A stretch of DNA of 64,000 nt from NORP233 sp050186825 (GTDB taxonomy: Bacteria > Planctomycetota > J058): contig JBFWYD010000006.1 of NCBI GenBank assembly GCA_050186825.1, forward strand, positions 62,001 through 126,000. Reading direction: 5' to 3'. Under the pieces are notes generated by a model. It searched no databases and had not been told where the DNA came from. It worked only from the letters and a program-made list of their open reading frames with translations. This document shows positions 16,598 to 25,511 of the stretch, piece by piece; position 1 is the stretch's first letter; each line of letters opens with the position of its first letter. The position numbers were made by a program, and so were the translations under genes.

Positions 16598-17473
16598 CTA
16601 GTTCGCGGGCGCGGGGGCCAGCGAGTCGAGGCAGGACTCGAGCAGGCCGCGGAAGGCGGCCAGGTCGCGGGCGTCGACGTAGCCCGCGATCACGATCGTG
16701 CGGCCGCCGCGGAAGGCGATCCGGCGCAGGGCTACGATCGTGCGCTGCTTGCGCCGGGTCTCGGTGAGCAGGCGCGCCTCGGCGCCGCCGTCGGGGCGCT
16801 CCTTGAAGGAGATCGGGGCGCGCAGCGAGAAGTCGCCCCCGACCTTCAGCCTGCGCAGCTCCTGCTCGACCCAGTCGGCCTGCTCGCGCAGGCCGGCGTC
16901 GGGCGCGGTCTCGACCGCGAAGGCGTGGACGCGCGGGCGGTAGCCGCGGGCCTCGTCCTTGGGGGCCTCGAGCACCAGCACCTCGTGCGTGCCCTGGTCG
17001 TCGCGCTCGACCGAGCCCGTCCAGCCGCGCGGCATGCGCAGGGTGTGGCCCGCGCCGGGGATCGGCTGGGCCTCGATCCCGAGCGGGTCCAGGTTCAGGC
17101 TGGGGATCGGGACCGGGATCCCCGGGTCGTCGACCGGGGTCCCCCGCTGGCGGATCAGGTACTCCTCGCGCTGGCGCAGCCACACCGCGCCGCGCAGGGG
17201 CTCCTTGACGTGGTCCTGGAAGTAGGCGTCGGTCAGCACGTCGCTCTTGGCGTCGTACCAGCGGACCTCCTCGACCGGGATGTCCATGTGGCCGTCGTCG
17301 AGGCGGCTGCCGTAGGGCCAGCGCATCACGAGCTTGCCCTCGCGCGGCGGGTCGTGGGCGACCTTGCCCACGATCACGTCGCCCCGCTTGAGCACCACGA
17401 TTCCGGCCTGGCAGGCGGCGCCCGCCGCGAGGGCCAGCGTGGTCAGACACAGGGTCAAGGCGGTCTTCCTCAC
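16598..17473 (-). CDS. secreted protein of unknown function in sigma operon
   Basis: A 291-aa protein from GTG 17473, overlapping the anti-sigma stop (GTGA). A signal peptide spans about residues 1-22 (ALTLCLTTLALAAGAACQAG); a Cys follows, but the lipobox is weak. The mature part begins with a short beta domain (VVLKRGDVIVGKV) and later has PRGWTGSV, HEVLVLEAP and IVIAGYVDA strands, an alpha/beta pattern reminiscent of PsbP/DUF1795-like lipid-binding folds, though I cannot confirm it. Co-transcription with a sigma factor and its antagonist suggests it is a target or sensor of that system. Confidence 0.72.
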   Translation of the reverse strand: MRKTALTLCLTTLALAAGAACQAGIVVLKRGDVIVGKVAHDPPREGKLVMRWPYGSRLDDGHMDIPVEEVRWYDAKSDVLTDAYFQDHVKEPLRGAVWLRQREEYLIRQRGTPVDDPGIPVPIPSLNLDPLGIEAQPIPGAGHTLRMPRGWTGSVERDDQGTHEVLVLEAPKDEARGYRPRVHAFAVETAPDAGLREQADWVEQELRRLKVGGDFSLRAPISFKERPDGGAEARLLTETRRKQRTIVALRRIAFRGGRTIVIAGYVDARDLAAFRGLLESCLDSLAPAPAN

Positions 17474-17910
17474 GGGGTCTCCTCGTCGTCGCTCATGGCC
17501 TTGAGCTCACTCAGCCTCAGATGTCCGATCAGCTGCTGGCGCGGAGGCTCGCGGCGGTCGAGCATCCGCGCCCCCGCCAGGGCCGCGATCAGCACACCCG
17601 CCGCCGCGGCGACCCAGCGCCGCCAGCGGAAGGCGCGCTCGACCGGCAGGGGGGGCGCGGCGCGCAGGCCCGCCACCAGGCGCGCCTCGAGCGCGGGGTC
17701 GGCCTCGCCGGCGCCGAGGGCCTCGCCCAGGACCGCCTGCTCGGCGCGGAGCGCGTCGGCCCGCGCCGCGAGCGCGGGGTCCGCGGCCAGGCGCGCCTCG
17801 AGCGCCTCGGCCTCGGCGGCCGGGAGCAGCCCCAGGGCCCAGTCCAGGAGCAGCTCGTCGAGGAGCAGCTCGTCGCCCGGGTCCGCCGGCGTCGGGTCAG
17901 AGCCCTTCAC
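17470..17910 (-). CDS. membrane anti-sigma factor without zinc motif
   Basis: A 146-aa protein from GTG 17910, which overlaps the sigma stop by four bases. The N-terminal helical part (about 10-70: DELLLDWALGLLPAAEAEALEARLAADPALAARADAL) matches the anti-sigma helix pattern, but the usual HxxxCxxC zinc motif is missing. One transmembrane helix (about 103-120) and a short C-terminal tail ending SDDEETP follow. It should hold the co-encoded ECF factor inactive at the membrane. The family assignment rests on position, size and topology. Confidence 0.75.
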   Translation of the reverse strand: MKGSDPTPADPGDELLLDELLLDWALGLLPAAEAEALEARLAADPALAARADALRAEQAVLGEALGAGEADPALEARLVAGLRAAPPLPVERAFRWRRWVAAAAGVLIAALAGARMLDRREPPRQQLIGHLRLSELKAMSDDEETP

Positions 17911-18434
17911 GTCAACCTCCCTCTCAGCTCGTGGATCGCGCGGTGCAGGCACACGCGCACGTTGGCGGGGGTCATGTCCAGCAGCTCCGCGATCTCCGGC
18001 CCCGAGAGCCCCAGCGCGTAGCGCGCGTGGAGGACGGCCCGCAGCCGCGGGTTGAGTCGATCCACCGCCGCGCCGAGCGCCTCGCGCTCGTCGAGCGCCA
18101 GGGGCGGGCGCGCCGGGTCCAGGGGCCCCGCCTCCGGCAAGGGCGTCCAGGCCTTGCGCGCGCGCAAGGCGTCGATGCTGGCCCGCTGCGCGATCCGCAG
18201 CAGCCAGGACCGCAGCCGCCCCTCCGGCCGATAGCCGGACAGGCCGCGCCACGCCTTGAGCAGGGCCTCCTGCGCCACGTCGTCCGCCTCCTGCGGGTCG
18301 CCGAGGGTGCGCCGGCAGAGGGCCCACACGTCGCGTCCGTGGCGGCGCACGAGCTCCTCGAAGGCGCCCCGGTCACCGTCGGCGGCGCGCAGGGCGAGGT
18401 CTTCATCGCGGATGCGCGCCGTCACGATTCCCAT
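17907..18434 (-). CDS. ECF-type RNA polymerase sigma factor
   Basis: About 175 aa from ATG 18434; GTG 18476 or ATG 18464 would add a few residues. Region 2 (DRGAFEELVRRHGRDVWALCRRTLGDPQEADDVAQEALLKAW, split by the usual loop; about 15-65) and SWLLRIAQRASIDALR lead to region 4 (LNPRLRAVLHARYALGLSGPEIAELLDMTPANVRVCLHRAIHELR, about 125-170). It belongs to the RpoE-like ECF class. The anti-sigma gene is translationally coupled behind it, then a secreted protein gene; this looks like a self-contained envelope-signal operon. Confidence 0.92.
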   Translation of the reverse strand: MGIVTARIRDEDLALRAADGDRGAFEELVRRHGRDVWALCRRTLGDPQEADDVAQEALLKAWRGLSGYRPEGRLRSWLLRIAQRASIDALRARKAWTPLPEAGPLDPARPPLALDEREALGAAVDRLNPRLRAVLHARYALGLSGPEIAELLDMTPANVRVCLHRAIHELRGRLT

Positions 18435-18648
18435 TCTGCCGCGTCTCGCTTCGCGAGCCTCCATCAGCTGAATCACTTCGCCTCCGCTTCGGCGGCTCGC
18501 TTTGCTCGCGCCTCCGCTTCGGCTCGCGATTCACCCGTCTCAACGGAGCCCGGGGCCCGAGCGTTACAGCCGGCGCAACTCGTGACGTGGGCTGCCCTCG
18601 GCGGGCGCGCCGCCGGTCCGTCCGCTACCCTTGGCGGCGGAGGACGCC

Positions 18649-19935
18649 GTGAACCGACTCGGGACCGCGCTCGCCTGCGGGCTGGTGCTCTGCTGCGCCA
18701 CCGCCTACGCCAAGCTCAGCTCGCAGGACATCAAGCGGATCAAGAAGGAGATGTCCGAGGCCTCGCAGGGCAAGGACTGGAACAAGCTGGCCGACCTCGT
18801 CCGCCAGCTCGCCGAGGACGACAAGAAGCCAACCTGGAAGTTCCTGCTCAAGGTGGCCGAGTCCACGCCGCCCGAGGGCGGGGCGGTCTACACGGCCCTC
18901 GCCGACGCGACCGGGAAGATGCAGGCCAAGGGGATCGACGCCGAGGCGCGCCGGGCCCTGGCGCACTCGCGCGTGACGGGCGTGCGCCGCGCGCTGCTCC
19001 ACGCCGCCGCCGACCGCAAGGACTACGCCGCGGTCGTGGACGCCCTCGACGACTCGGACGAGGACGTGGCCTACGCGGCGATCTGGACGCTCGGGAAGGC
19101 GCGCGCCGAGGAGGGCGTCGAGCCGCTGATCAAGCTGATGGAGAAGCTCGACGCCAAGAAGACCGGCAACTGGCTCGAGCTGCGCACCGCGCTCAGCCAC
19201 CTCCTCGGCGAGCAGCTCCAGTCGGGCGCCGAGTACCGCTCGCTGTGGGAGGCGCTCAAGGCCCAGGGCGGGCTCAAGGCCGCCAAGCCCTTCGACCCCA
19301 GCAGCGTGCGCGAGGGCGGCGGCACCATGACCCTCAGCTTCTTCGGCCGCTCGATCGAGTCGAGCCGGGTCGTCTTCATCCTCGACACCTCGGGCTCCAT
19401 GTTCGCGAAGGACCCCTACGAGCTGCCCAAGGCCACGGTCGAGGGCGCCCCACCCAAGCCGCTCAACCGGCTCGAGCGCGCCCAGGAGCAGCTCAAGAAG
19501 GTGATCAACGGGCTGAGCGAGGGCGTGCGCGTGAACATCATCGCCTACTCCTCGCCCGGCACGTCCCAGATCTGGAAGAAGCCCGCCAAGGAGGGCGACA
19601 AGCCCCAGGTCCACCCGCTGACCAAGGAGAACCGCGAGTCGGCCTGCAAGTTCGTGGACGGCTTCGTGACCAGCGGCGCCACCGCCACCGACGAGGCCCT
19701 GCGCCTGGCCTACACCGTGGAGGGGGCCCGCGCCTTCTACCTGCTCTCGGACGGCGCCCCCACCGCGCCCAAGGGCAACACCGCGCTCGACCCCGAGGTG
19801 ATCTACAAGCTCTGCCGCGAGGAGGACCGCGGCCGGGGGATCAAGGTCCACACCATGGGCTTCCGCGGCGCCTCGCGCGAGTTCATGCAGAAGCTCGCGA
19901 GCCTGACCGGCGGCACCTACTCGGACATCAAGTGA
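18649..19935 (+). CDS. secreted HEAT-repeat / VWA-domain protein
   Basis: A 428-aa protein from GTG 18649, preceded by GGAGG at about 18639. A signal peptide (about 1-20, ending AYA-K) is followed by HEAT/PBS-lyase-like helical repeats (about 90-190: ALDDSDEDVAYAAIWTLGKA) and a von Willebrand A domain (about 240-425). The metal site is intact: DTSGS near residue 245, Thr in ATATDEALR and Asp in LLSDGAP. VWA domains bind protein partners through a metal. HEAT-plus-VWA proteins are frequent in planctomycetes; their function is unknown. It is divergent from the sigma operon, 214 bp away. Confidence 0.85.
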   Translation: MNRLGTALACGLVLCCATAYAKLSSQDIKRIKKEMSEASQGKDWNKLADLVRQLAEDDKKPTWKFLLKVAESTPPEGGAVYTALADATGKMQAKGIDAEARRALAHSRVTGVRRALLHAAADRKDYAAVVDALDDSDEDVAYAAIWTLGKARAEEGVEPLIKLMEKLDAKKTGNWLELRTALSHLLGEQLQSGAEYRSLWEALKAQGGLKAAKPFDPSSVREGGGTMTLSFFGRSIESSRVVFILDTSGSMFAKDPYELPKATVEGAPPKPLNRLERAQEQLKKVINGLSEGVRVNIIAYSSPGTSQIWKKPAKEGDKPQVHPLTKENRESACKFVDGFVTSGATATDEALRLAYTVEGARAFYLLSDGAPTAPKGNTALDPEVIYKLCREEDRGRGIKVHTMGFRGASREFMQKLASLTGGTYSDIK

Positions 19936-19942
19936 GGCCGCC

Positions 19943-20109
19943 AACCGCTTGATTCGTGTCAGCGGCTTCCGTGCTCGTGCTCGTGATCGTGATCGTGATC
20001 GTCGACGGGGTCGTGCTCGGGCTCGCGACGACGACTCCGAGCACGAGACCGATCACTGCCACGACAACGAGCGCGAGCACGAGCACGAGCACGAAGGCGA
20101 ACGAGTCGA
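19943..20109. repeat. CGTGCT-rich palindromic dispersed repeat, copy 2
   Basis: This fills a convergent junction as copy 1 does. It begins with the same CCGCTTGA block and CAGCGGC-TTCCGTGCTCGTG, runs through ATCGTGATCGTCGACG and CTCG-rich DNA, then GAGCACGAGCACGAGCACG (about 20074-20096) and ends CGAGTCGAtCA. CGTGCTCGTGCTCGTG at the left and GAGCACGAGCACG at the right give an imperfect inverted repeat. Confidence 0.7.
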
Positions 20110-20979
20110 TCAGCCGGGCGGCGTCGTGAGCGGCACGCACTTGCAGGCGCGCGCCTCCCAGAAGGAGGCGCGCGCGCGCCAGCGCGCGGCCTCGCCGGGG
20201 CGCTCCCGGGCGACCTGCTCGCAGAAGCCGACCAGCGCGGCGTAGGCCTCCGCGTGCTCCAGCTCGCGCGAGTAGGGGGCGCGCAGCCAGGGCTCCTCGT
20301 GCGGGAGCACCTCGGGGCAGGCCTCGTCGAGCTCGCCCGGCAGTCGGGTCCGGGCCTCGCGCTCGACCGCGGCCGGGTCGAAGGCGGGGCGCGGCAGCCG
20401 GCGGGCCGCGGGCACGGTCCACTCGGCCCGGTACCAGTCGGGCAGGCGGCTGGTCGCGGGGCGGGCGTCGAGGAGCAGCACCGCGCGCTCCCGGCCGGGC
20501 GAGAGGTTCGCGGCGCCGTGGCAGGCCTCGCCGTCCACCCCCCACACCTCGCCGGCCCGGAGCGAGACGCAGAGCGGGCCGAACACGTGGCGGAAGTCGG
20601 GGTCCTCGTCGAGGGCGACCAGCAGGCGCAGCGCGGGGTACTCGTCCACGTGCGCGCGGAGCTGGGCCCCGGGCGCGAGCACGGCCACCCGCGCCAGCTC
20701 GACGTCGAGGCCCTCGGCGAGCGCCCAGTCCACGACGCGCGCGGCCGCCGGGAGGCGCGCCGCCAGCGGGGTGGCGCGGGCCGCGGCGGCGAAGGGCCCG
20801 ACCGCGTAGTCCTCGGCCGCGCCGCTGGCGTTGCGCAGGGGCACGTTCACCCAGCCGCCGAGGTCGGGGTGGGCGGCGCGCAGCTCGGCGACGAGCTCAC
20901 GCGCGGCCGCGCCGTCCTCGGCGAGGGCGGCCGCGGGCTCGGGGCCCGGGTGGAGGAGGCCGCAGGGGAGCTCGCGCAC
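20110..20979 (-). CDS. 2-oxoglutarate/Fe(II) oxygenase-like, aspartyl/asparaginyl hydroxylase type
   Basis: A 289-aa protein from GTG 20979. A double-stranded beta-helix core spans about residues 90-175 with a possible iron triad: His110 and Asp112 in the HVDEY motif and His154 in ACHGAANLS. An arginine (about 163-165, GRERAVLLLD) could bind 2-oxoglutarate. This spacing, HxD then about 40 residues then H then R, fits aspartyl/asparaginyl beta-hydroxylases and proline hydroxylases. Substrate is unknown. The C-terminal 110 residues are acidic and Ala/Arg-rich. It is 7 bp after the FHA gene on the same strand. Confidence 0.68.
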   Translation of the reverse strand: MRELPCGLLHPGPEPAAALAEDGAAARELVAELRAAHPDLGGWVNVPLRNASGAAEDYAVGPFAAAARATPLAARLPAAARVVDWALAEGLDVELARVAVLAPGAQLRAHVDEYPALRLLVALDEDPDFRHVFGPLCVSLRAGEVWGVDGEACHGAANLSPGRERAVLLLDARPATSRLPDWYRAEWTVPAARRLPRPAFDPAAVEREARTRLPGELDEACPEVLPHEEPWLRAPYSRELEHAEAYAALVGFCEQVARERPGEAARWRARASFWEARACKCVPLTTPPG

Positions 20980-20986
20980 GCGGGCC

Positions 20987-21721
20987 CTAGCAGTCGAGCC
21001 GGAGGATGCCCTGGCCGACCTGGATCACGTCGCCGTTGCGCAGGGCCACGCGCCGCACGGCGCGCCCGTTCACCAGCAGCCCGTTCTTGGACTGGAGGTC
21101 CGTGGCGATGAAGGTCCCGAGCTTGTACTCGATCTTCGAGTGCTCTCGCGAGACGCTGGCCAGCGGGATGCAGATCCCGCAGTCCTCCCCGCGCCCGATC
21201 ACCGCCTCGCCCTTGCTCAGGCGGTAGGCCTTCACCGGCTTGCCGTCCTCGAAGTAGGTCAGCCGGCCCTCGCCGCGCTTGAACTCTTCGGGCTTCTTGG
21301 CGGCGAACTGCTTGATCGCGTTGCCCTCGGTCAGGTCGATCGGCTTGAAGCGCTCGGTCTCGGAGCCGGGCTTGGCCTTCTTGGCCCGCAGCGAGCCCGA
21401 GGGAGCAGCCTCGACGCGCTTGCTGCTCCGCCCGCTCTTGCTCGAGGAGGACGAGGACGACGACGAGGACGAGCGGCGCGAAGAGGAGGACGACGACGAG
21501 GGCTCACCCGCCTCGTCCATGCGACCGGAGCGGCCCGAGGAGCTGGCCGCGACCGAGCGCTTGGAGACGGCGGCCGCCCGCTTGCTCGAGATCCCCGACT
21601 GCGAATCGGCGGGGACCCGCACGGTCGTGTCGCAGGACTTGCACTTGAACTTCTTGCCCGCGTACTTCTCGGGGACCTTGTAGGCCTTCTGGCAGCCCGA
21701 ACAGGTGAACTTGATCGACAC
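20987..21721 (-). CDS. zinc-ribbon FHA-domain protein
   Basis: A 244-aa protein from GTG 21721 (VSIKFTCSGCQKAYKVP). The N-terminal zinc ribbon uses CSGC and CKSC (about 7-31). A Ser/Arg-rich linker (about 60-105, with runs of Ser) separates it from a C-terminal FHA domain (about 160-244), which has the canonical GRGEDCGICIP, SVSREHSKIE and QSKNGLLVNG motifs that bind phosphothreonine. This is the type expected to receive signals from Hanks-type kinases, several of which are encoded in this window. Its ribbon matches those of 2613-3311 and 3904-4554. Confidence 0.88.
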   Translation of the reverse strand: MSIKFTCSGCQKAYKVPEKYAGKKFKCKSCDTTVRVPADSQSGISSKRAAAVSKRSVAASSSGRSGRMDEAGEPSSSSSSSRRSSSSSSSSSSSKSGRSSKRVEAAPSGSLRAKKAKPGSETERFKPIDLTEGNAIKQFAAKKPEEFKRGEGRLTYFEDGKPVKAYRLSKGEAVIGRGEDCGICIPLASVSREHSKIEYKLGTFIATDLQSKNGLLVNGRAVRRVALRNGDVIQVGQGILRLDC

Positions 21722-21912
21722 GTGCGGCGGCCTCCGCGGACCTTGGGTCGACTGCGGGCGCGCCGACGCGCGGCGCGGGGCCGAACATAGCAAGAGCGAT
21801 AGCCCGAGGCGAGCGGGCGCGGGAGTCCTCGTGCGACCCAGCCGGCCGGGACCAGGCCCAATATCAGGGGCCTCGCGCTGGGGGCTGGCCCTTGGCCCCG
21901 GGGTCGCCCGGG

Positions 21913-23082
21913 TCAGCGCCCGGCTCGCTCCTCCTCGGCCCGCAGGGCGGCGACCGCCCGCTCCAGGGGGTAGCGAGTCAGCGGGGGCGTCTCGCTGGGG
22001 CAGACCTCGCGGAGCAGGGCCTCGCCCTCGGCCGCGCCGAGCACGTGGTCGCCCTCGCCGCGGCGCCGCTCCAGGCGCTCGAGCAGGGCCCGGGCCGCCC
22101 CGGGCCGCCGCTGCTCCACCTCGAGCCAGAGCGCGAAGGAGCTGGCGTAGAGGAGGAAGTCGTGGGTCTCGGCGTCCCCGGCCCGGGCCTCGCCCGGGAC
22201 GTAGGGCCGCTCGGCCAGCGCCTGGGCCCGGAGGAGCATGGCCTCGAGCTCGGTCAGGCCCGCGATCAGGTCGGGCTCGCCGCCCAGGTCCCGGGCGCGG
22301 CGCACGCGCCGCAGGGCGCCCTCGAGGTCGTCCAGCGAGAGGTTGCTCTGGTTCGGCCCCAGGAAGCGGTGCGAGCGCACGATCCAGGGCGTGAGCTGGC
22401 GCCAGCGGCTGAGGTCCACCCACAGGTCACCCGCGCCCAGCCGCTCCTCGAGGAAGGCGCGGGCGCGCGCCAGGCCGCTCCGGGCGGCCTCGGGCAGGCG
22501 GCGCGAGAGCACGCGATGCTCGACCAGCTCGGCGATCCCGTCGTGCATCCAGCGCAGGTAGGGGTCGAGCACGGTCACGCGCAGGAGCACCGTGGCCTCG
22601 GCCAGCTCGTGGCTGGTCGTGCCCAGGAGCTGGGCCCGGCCTCGCGGGTTGGGGCCCTGCGGGTAGGGGTCGCGCGCGTAGGGGTAGGCGAACACGATCG
22701 ACCACTCGCCCTGCTCGCCGCGCACCAGGTCGCAGCGGGTCTCGTGCACGGCCTCCAGGCTGGGGCCCTCGGGCGCCGGGTAGAGCACGAGCTCCGCGCG
22801 GGGCGGCTTGAAGCCCAGGCAGCCCGTGACCTCCGACTGCACGGCCGCGACCTCGGGCAGCAGGCCCTCGGCGTCGTGGCGCTCGAGGCCGCTGTAGTAG
22901 AGGCGGGCGCTGTGGTCGGGCAGCTCGACGTGGGCGAGCTGGTGGCGGTCCTCGAGCCGCGGCGCGCCCGCCGCGCAGGCCACCTGACAGAGCGCGAGCG
23001 CGAGCAGGCCCAGGGCGCGCGCCCCCCGCCTCGAGCGGACTCGACTCGACCGACCTCGGCTCGACCGGACCCCGCGATCCAT
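21913..23082 (-). CDS. secreted protein with a degenerate metalloprotease-like motif
   Basis: A 389-aa protein from ATG 23082. The N-terminus is Arg/Ser-rich, then a signal-like helix with a Cys pair (LALALCQVACAAG, about 24-40); lipobox is imperfect. Middle region: TSHELAEATVLLR followed about 15 residues later by WMHDGIAELVEH. In gluzincin proteases the pattern is HExxH then WxxEGxAExxE; here the second His is replaced (HELAE). That makes catalysis doubtful. The rest is helical. It is 14 bp upstream of nothing similar and is followed by the FHA gene. Homology to DUF1570-like proteins is possible. Confidence 0.6.
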   Translation of the reverse strand: MDRGVRSSRGRSSRVRSRRGARALGLLALALCQVACAAGAPRLEDRHQLAHVELPDHSARLYYSGLERHDAEGLLPEVAAVQSEVTGCLGFKPPRAELVLYPAPEGPSLEAVHETRCDLVRGEQGEWSIVFAYPYARDPYPQGPNPRGRAQLLGTTSHELAEATVLLRVTVLDPYLRWMHDGIAELVEHRVLSRRLPEAARSGLARARAFLEERLGAGDLWVDLSRWRQLTPWIVRSHRFLGPNQSNLSLDDLEGALRRVRRARDLGGEPDLIAGLTELEAMLLRAQALAERPYVPGEARAGDAETHDFLLYASSFALWLEVEQRRPGAARALLERLERRRGEGDHVLGAAEGEALLREVCPSETPPLTRYPLERAVAALRAEEERAGR

Positions 23083-23096
23083 GGGCGCAGAGGCTA

Positions 23097-23882
23097 TCAC
23101 CCCCGGCTCGGTTCCTGGAACACGGCGCCGTCCTCGAGCCGATAGGCGGTCAGGGCCCCCCCCCACACGCAGCCCGTGTCGAGGCCCGTCGCCCCCTCCT
23201 GCGTGTGGAGGCCCAGCGCGGCCCAGTGGCCGAAGAGCACGCGGACCCCGGGCCAGGCCGCGGGCGCCCAGGCGAACCAGGGCTCGGAGCCGGGCGGGCG
23301 ACCCGCGGGCGGACCCTTGTAGTCCGAGAGCTCCCGCGTGGGGCGCCCCTCCGCGTCGAGCACCCGGATCATGGTCATGGCCCACAGCCCGGCCAGGACC
23401 GGGTCGCGCTCGCGCTCCTTGCGCCGGTAGTAGCGGGCCAGGAACTCGCGCCAGCCCGGCCCCGCGAGCTCCCGGCCGGCCGCGGCCGCCAGCTCCTCGG
23501 CCCGCGCCAGGGACCACTCGGGCAGGAGCCCCGCGTGCACCAGCAGCCGGCCTCCGTCGCGCTCGAGCGGCGGGCGCGCACGCAGCCAGTCGATCAGCTC
23601 CTCGCGGTCGGGGGCCGCGAGCACCGCGTCGAGGGTGTCGCCCGGGCGCTGCTCGCGGACCCCCGCCGCGACGCCCAGGAGGTGGAGGTCGTGGTTGCCG
23701 AGCACGCAGCGGGCGGCGTGGGCCCGGGCCCAGCGCAGGGCCTCGAGCGAGCCGGCCCCGCGGTTGACCACGTCGCCCACCAGCCACACCTCATCGCGCG
23801 CCGGGTCCCAGGCGATGCGCGCCAGCAACGCCTCGAGCGTCGCGTAGCAGCCCTGGAGGTCTCCGAGCACGTAGGTGGCCAC
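23097..23882 (-). CDS. apaH: symmetrical diadenosine-tetraphosphatase
   Basis: A 261-aa protein from GTG 23882. It has the metallophosphatase motifs GDLQG (residues 7-11), GDVVNRG (36-42), GNHD (62-65) and a later HAG and GHW that complete the di-metal site. It hydrolyses Ap4A to two ADP in E. coli. Length is close to the usual 270-280. The start overlaps nothing, but it is divergent from ppx with 70 bp between starts; both enzymes act on stress nucleotides/phosphate compounds. The next same-strand gene begins 14 bp after its stop. Confidence 0.9.
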   Translation of the reverse strand: MATYVLGDLQGCYATLEALLARIAWDPARDEVWLVGDVVNRGAGSLEALRWARAHAARCVLGNHDLHLLGVAAGVREQRPGDTLDAVLAAPDREELIDWLRARPPLERDGGRLLVHAGLLPEWSLARAEELAAAAGRELAGPGWREFLARYYRRKERERDPVLAGLWAMTMIRVLDAEGRPTRELSDYKGPPAGRPPGSEPWFAWAPAAWPGVRVLFGHWAALGLHTQEGATGLDTGCVWGGALTAYRLEDGAVFQEPSRG

Positions 23883-23952
23883 GGCGGGATTGTCCCACTC
23901 GCGGCCGCGCCGTCCCGGCTCGGGGTTATCGTGCCTCCCCCTCGGAGGGCGC

Positions 23953-25503
23953 GTGGGGATCGACAGCCTGGCCGCCATCGACCTCGGCTCCAACAGCTTC
24001 CACATGGTCGTGGCGCGGCGTGTGGAGGCGGAGCTCCAGGTGATCGACCGCGTCCGCGAGCTCGTCCAGCTCGCGGCCGGGCTGGACGCCCACCAGCACC
24101 TCACCGCCGACGCCCAGGACCGCGCGCTGGAGTGCCTGACCCGCATGGGCCAGCGCCTGCGCGACCTGGCGCCCGACCGGGTCCGGGCCGTCGGCACGAA
24201 CACCCTGCGCAAGGCGCGCAACGCGCGCGCCTTCCTCGAGCGCGCCGAGGCCGCCCTGGGGCACCCGATCGAGGTGATCGCCGGGCGCGAGGAGGCGCGC
24301 CTGATCTACCTGGGCGTGGCCCACAGCCTGGCCGACGACGAGGGCCGGCGGCTGGTGGTCGACATCGGCGGGGGCAGCACCGAGTGCATCCTCGGCGAGC
24401 GCTTCGAGGTGCTCGAGGCCGACAGCCTGCACATGGGCTGCGTCAGCTACAGCCTGCGCCACTTCCCCGAGGGCGAGCTCAAGCGCAAGCACATGCGCGC
24501 CGCGGAGCTCGCGGCGCGGCTGGAGCTGGTCAGCCTCGAGCGCCGCTTCCGCAACCTGGGCTGGGACGCGGTGGTCGGCGCCTCGGGCACGATCCGCGCC
24601 GTCTCCGACGTGCTCAAGGCCAACGGCTGGACCGACGGCGAGATCACCCCGGCCGGGCTGCGCATGCTGCGCAAGGCGATCCTTCAGGCCGACAAGCTGA
24701 GCACGCTGGCGCTGCCCGGCCTCAAGCCCGAGCGCGCCCCCGTGTTCGTGGGCGGCGTCGCGATCCTGCGCTCGATCTTCGAGAGCCTGGGGATCAAGCG
24801 CATGGAGGCCTCGGGGCGCGCGCTGCGCGAGGGCGTGCTCTGGGACCTCGACGGCCGCTCGCGCCACGAGGACGTGCGCGACCGCACGATCCGCCGCCTG
24901 GTCCAGCAGTACAGCGTCGACCTCGGCCAGGCCTCGCGCGTCGAGCGCACGGCGGCCTACCTGCTCAAGCTGGTCGCCGGCCCCTGGGAGCTGGGCGACC
25001 CGGACGCGGCGCAGCTCCTGCGCTGGGCCGCGCGCCTGCACGAGATCGGGATGGCGGTCGACTACACCGCCTACCACAAGCACGGCGCCTACCTGATCCG
25101 CTACTCCTACATGCCGGGCTTCAGCAACGACGACAAGCTGCGCCTGGCCGCCTTGATCCGCTTCCACCGGCGCAAGCTGACCGGCAGCGACCTGTCCCAG
25201 TTCAGCGCGCTCAGCCAGCCCCGCTACCAGCGCCTGGCCGTGCTCCTGCGCGTGGCCGCGGTGCTCAACCGCAGCCGCAGCCCGCGCCCGCTCCCCTACT
25301 TCGACGTGGTCGCCGAGCACGACGCCCTGCGCCTGGTGCTCCCCGCCGACTGGCTCGAGGAGCACCCCCTGACCCGCGCCGACCTGGCCCAGGACGCCGC
25401 GCAGATCCGCGAGCGCGGCTTCCGCCTGGAGGTCGTCGTCGAGGGCGGCGCCGCCGCCGAGGCGGAGCTGGAGCAGATCCCGGAGGGCGGCGAGTCGGAC
25501 TGA
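23953..25503 (+). CDS. ppx: exopolyphosphatase / guanosine pentaphosphatase, Ppx/GppA family
   Basis: A 516-aa protein from GTG 23953, with GGAGGGC upstream. The ASKHA fold is clear: AIDLGSNSFHMVV (phosphate loop 1, about 8-20), DIGGGSTECIL (about 137-147) and GASGTIRA. A C-terminal HD-type domain follows (about 305-500; HEIGMAVDYTAYHKHGAYL near residue 363). It releases phosphate from polyphosphate or pppGpp ends. Length matches E. coli Ppx (513). It is divergent from apaH and is followed by a repeat-filled gap. Confidence 0.92.
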   Translation: MGIDSLAAIDLGSNSFHMVVARRVEAELQVIDRVRELVQLAAGLDAHQHLTADAQDRALECLTRMGQRLRDLAPDRVRAVGTNTLRKARNARAFLERAEAALGHPIEVIAGREEARLIYLGVAHSLADDEGRRLVVDIGGGSTECILGERFEVLEADSLHMGCVSYSLRHFPEGELKRKHMRAAELAARLELVSLERRFRNLGWDAVVGASGTIRAVSDVLKANGWTDGEITPAGLRMLRKAILQADKLSTLALPGLKPERAPVFVGGVAILRSIFESLGIKRMEASGRALREGVLWDLDGRSRHEDVRDRTIRRLVQQYSVDLGQASRVERTAAYLLKLVAGPWELGDPDAAQLLRWAARLHEIGMAVDYTAYHKHGAYLIRYSYMPGFSNDDKLRLAALIRFHRRKLTGSDLSQFSALSQPRYQRLAVLLRVAAVLNRSRSPRPLPYFDVVAEHDALRLVLPADWLEEHPLTRADLAQDAAQIRERGFRLEVVVEGGAAAEAELEQIPEGGESD

Positions 25504-25511
25504 CGCGCACC

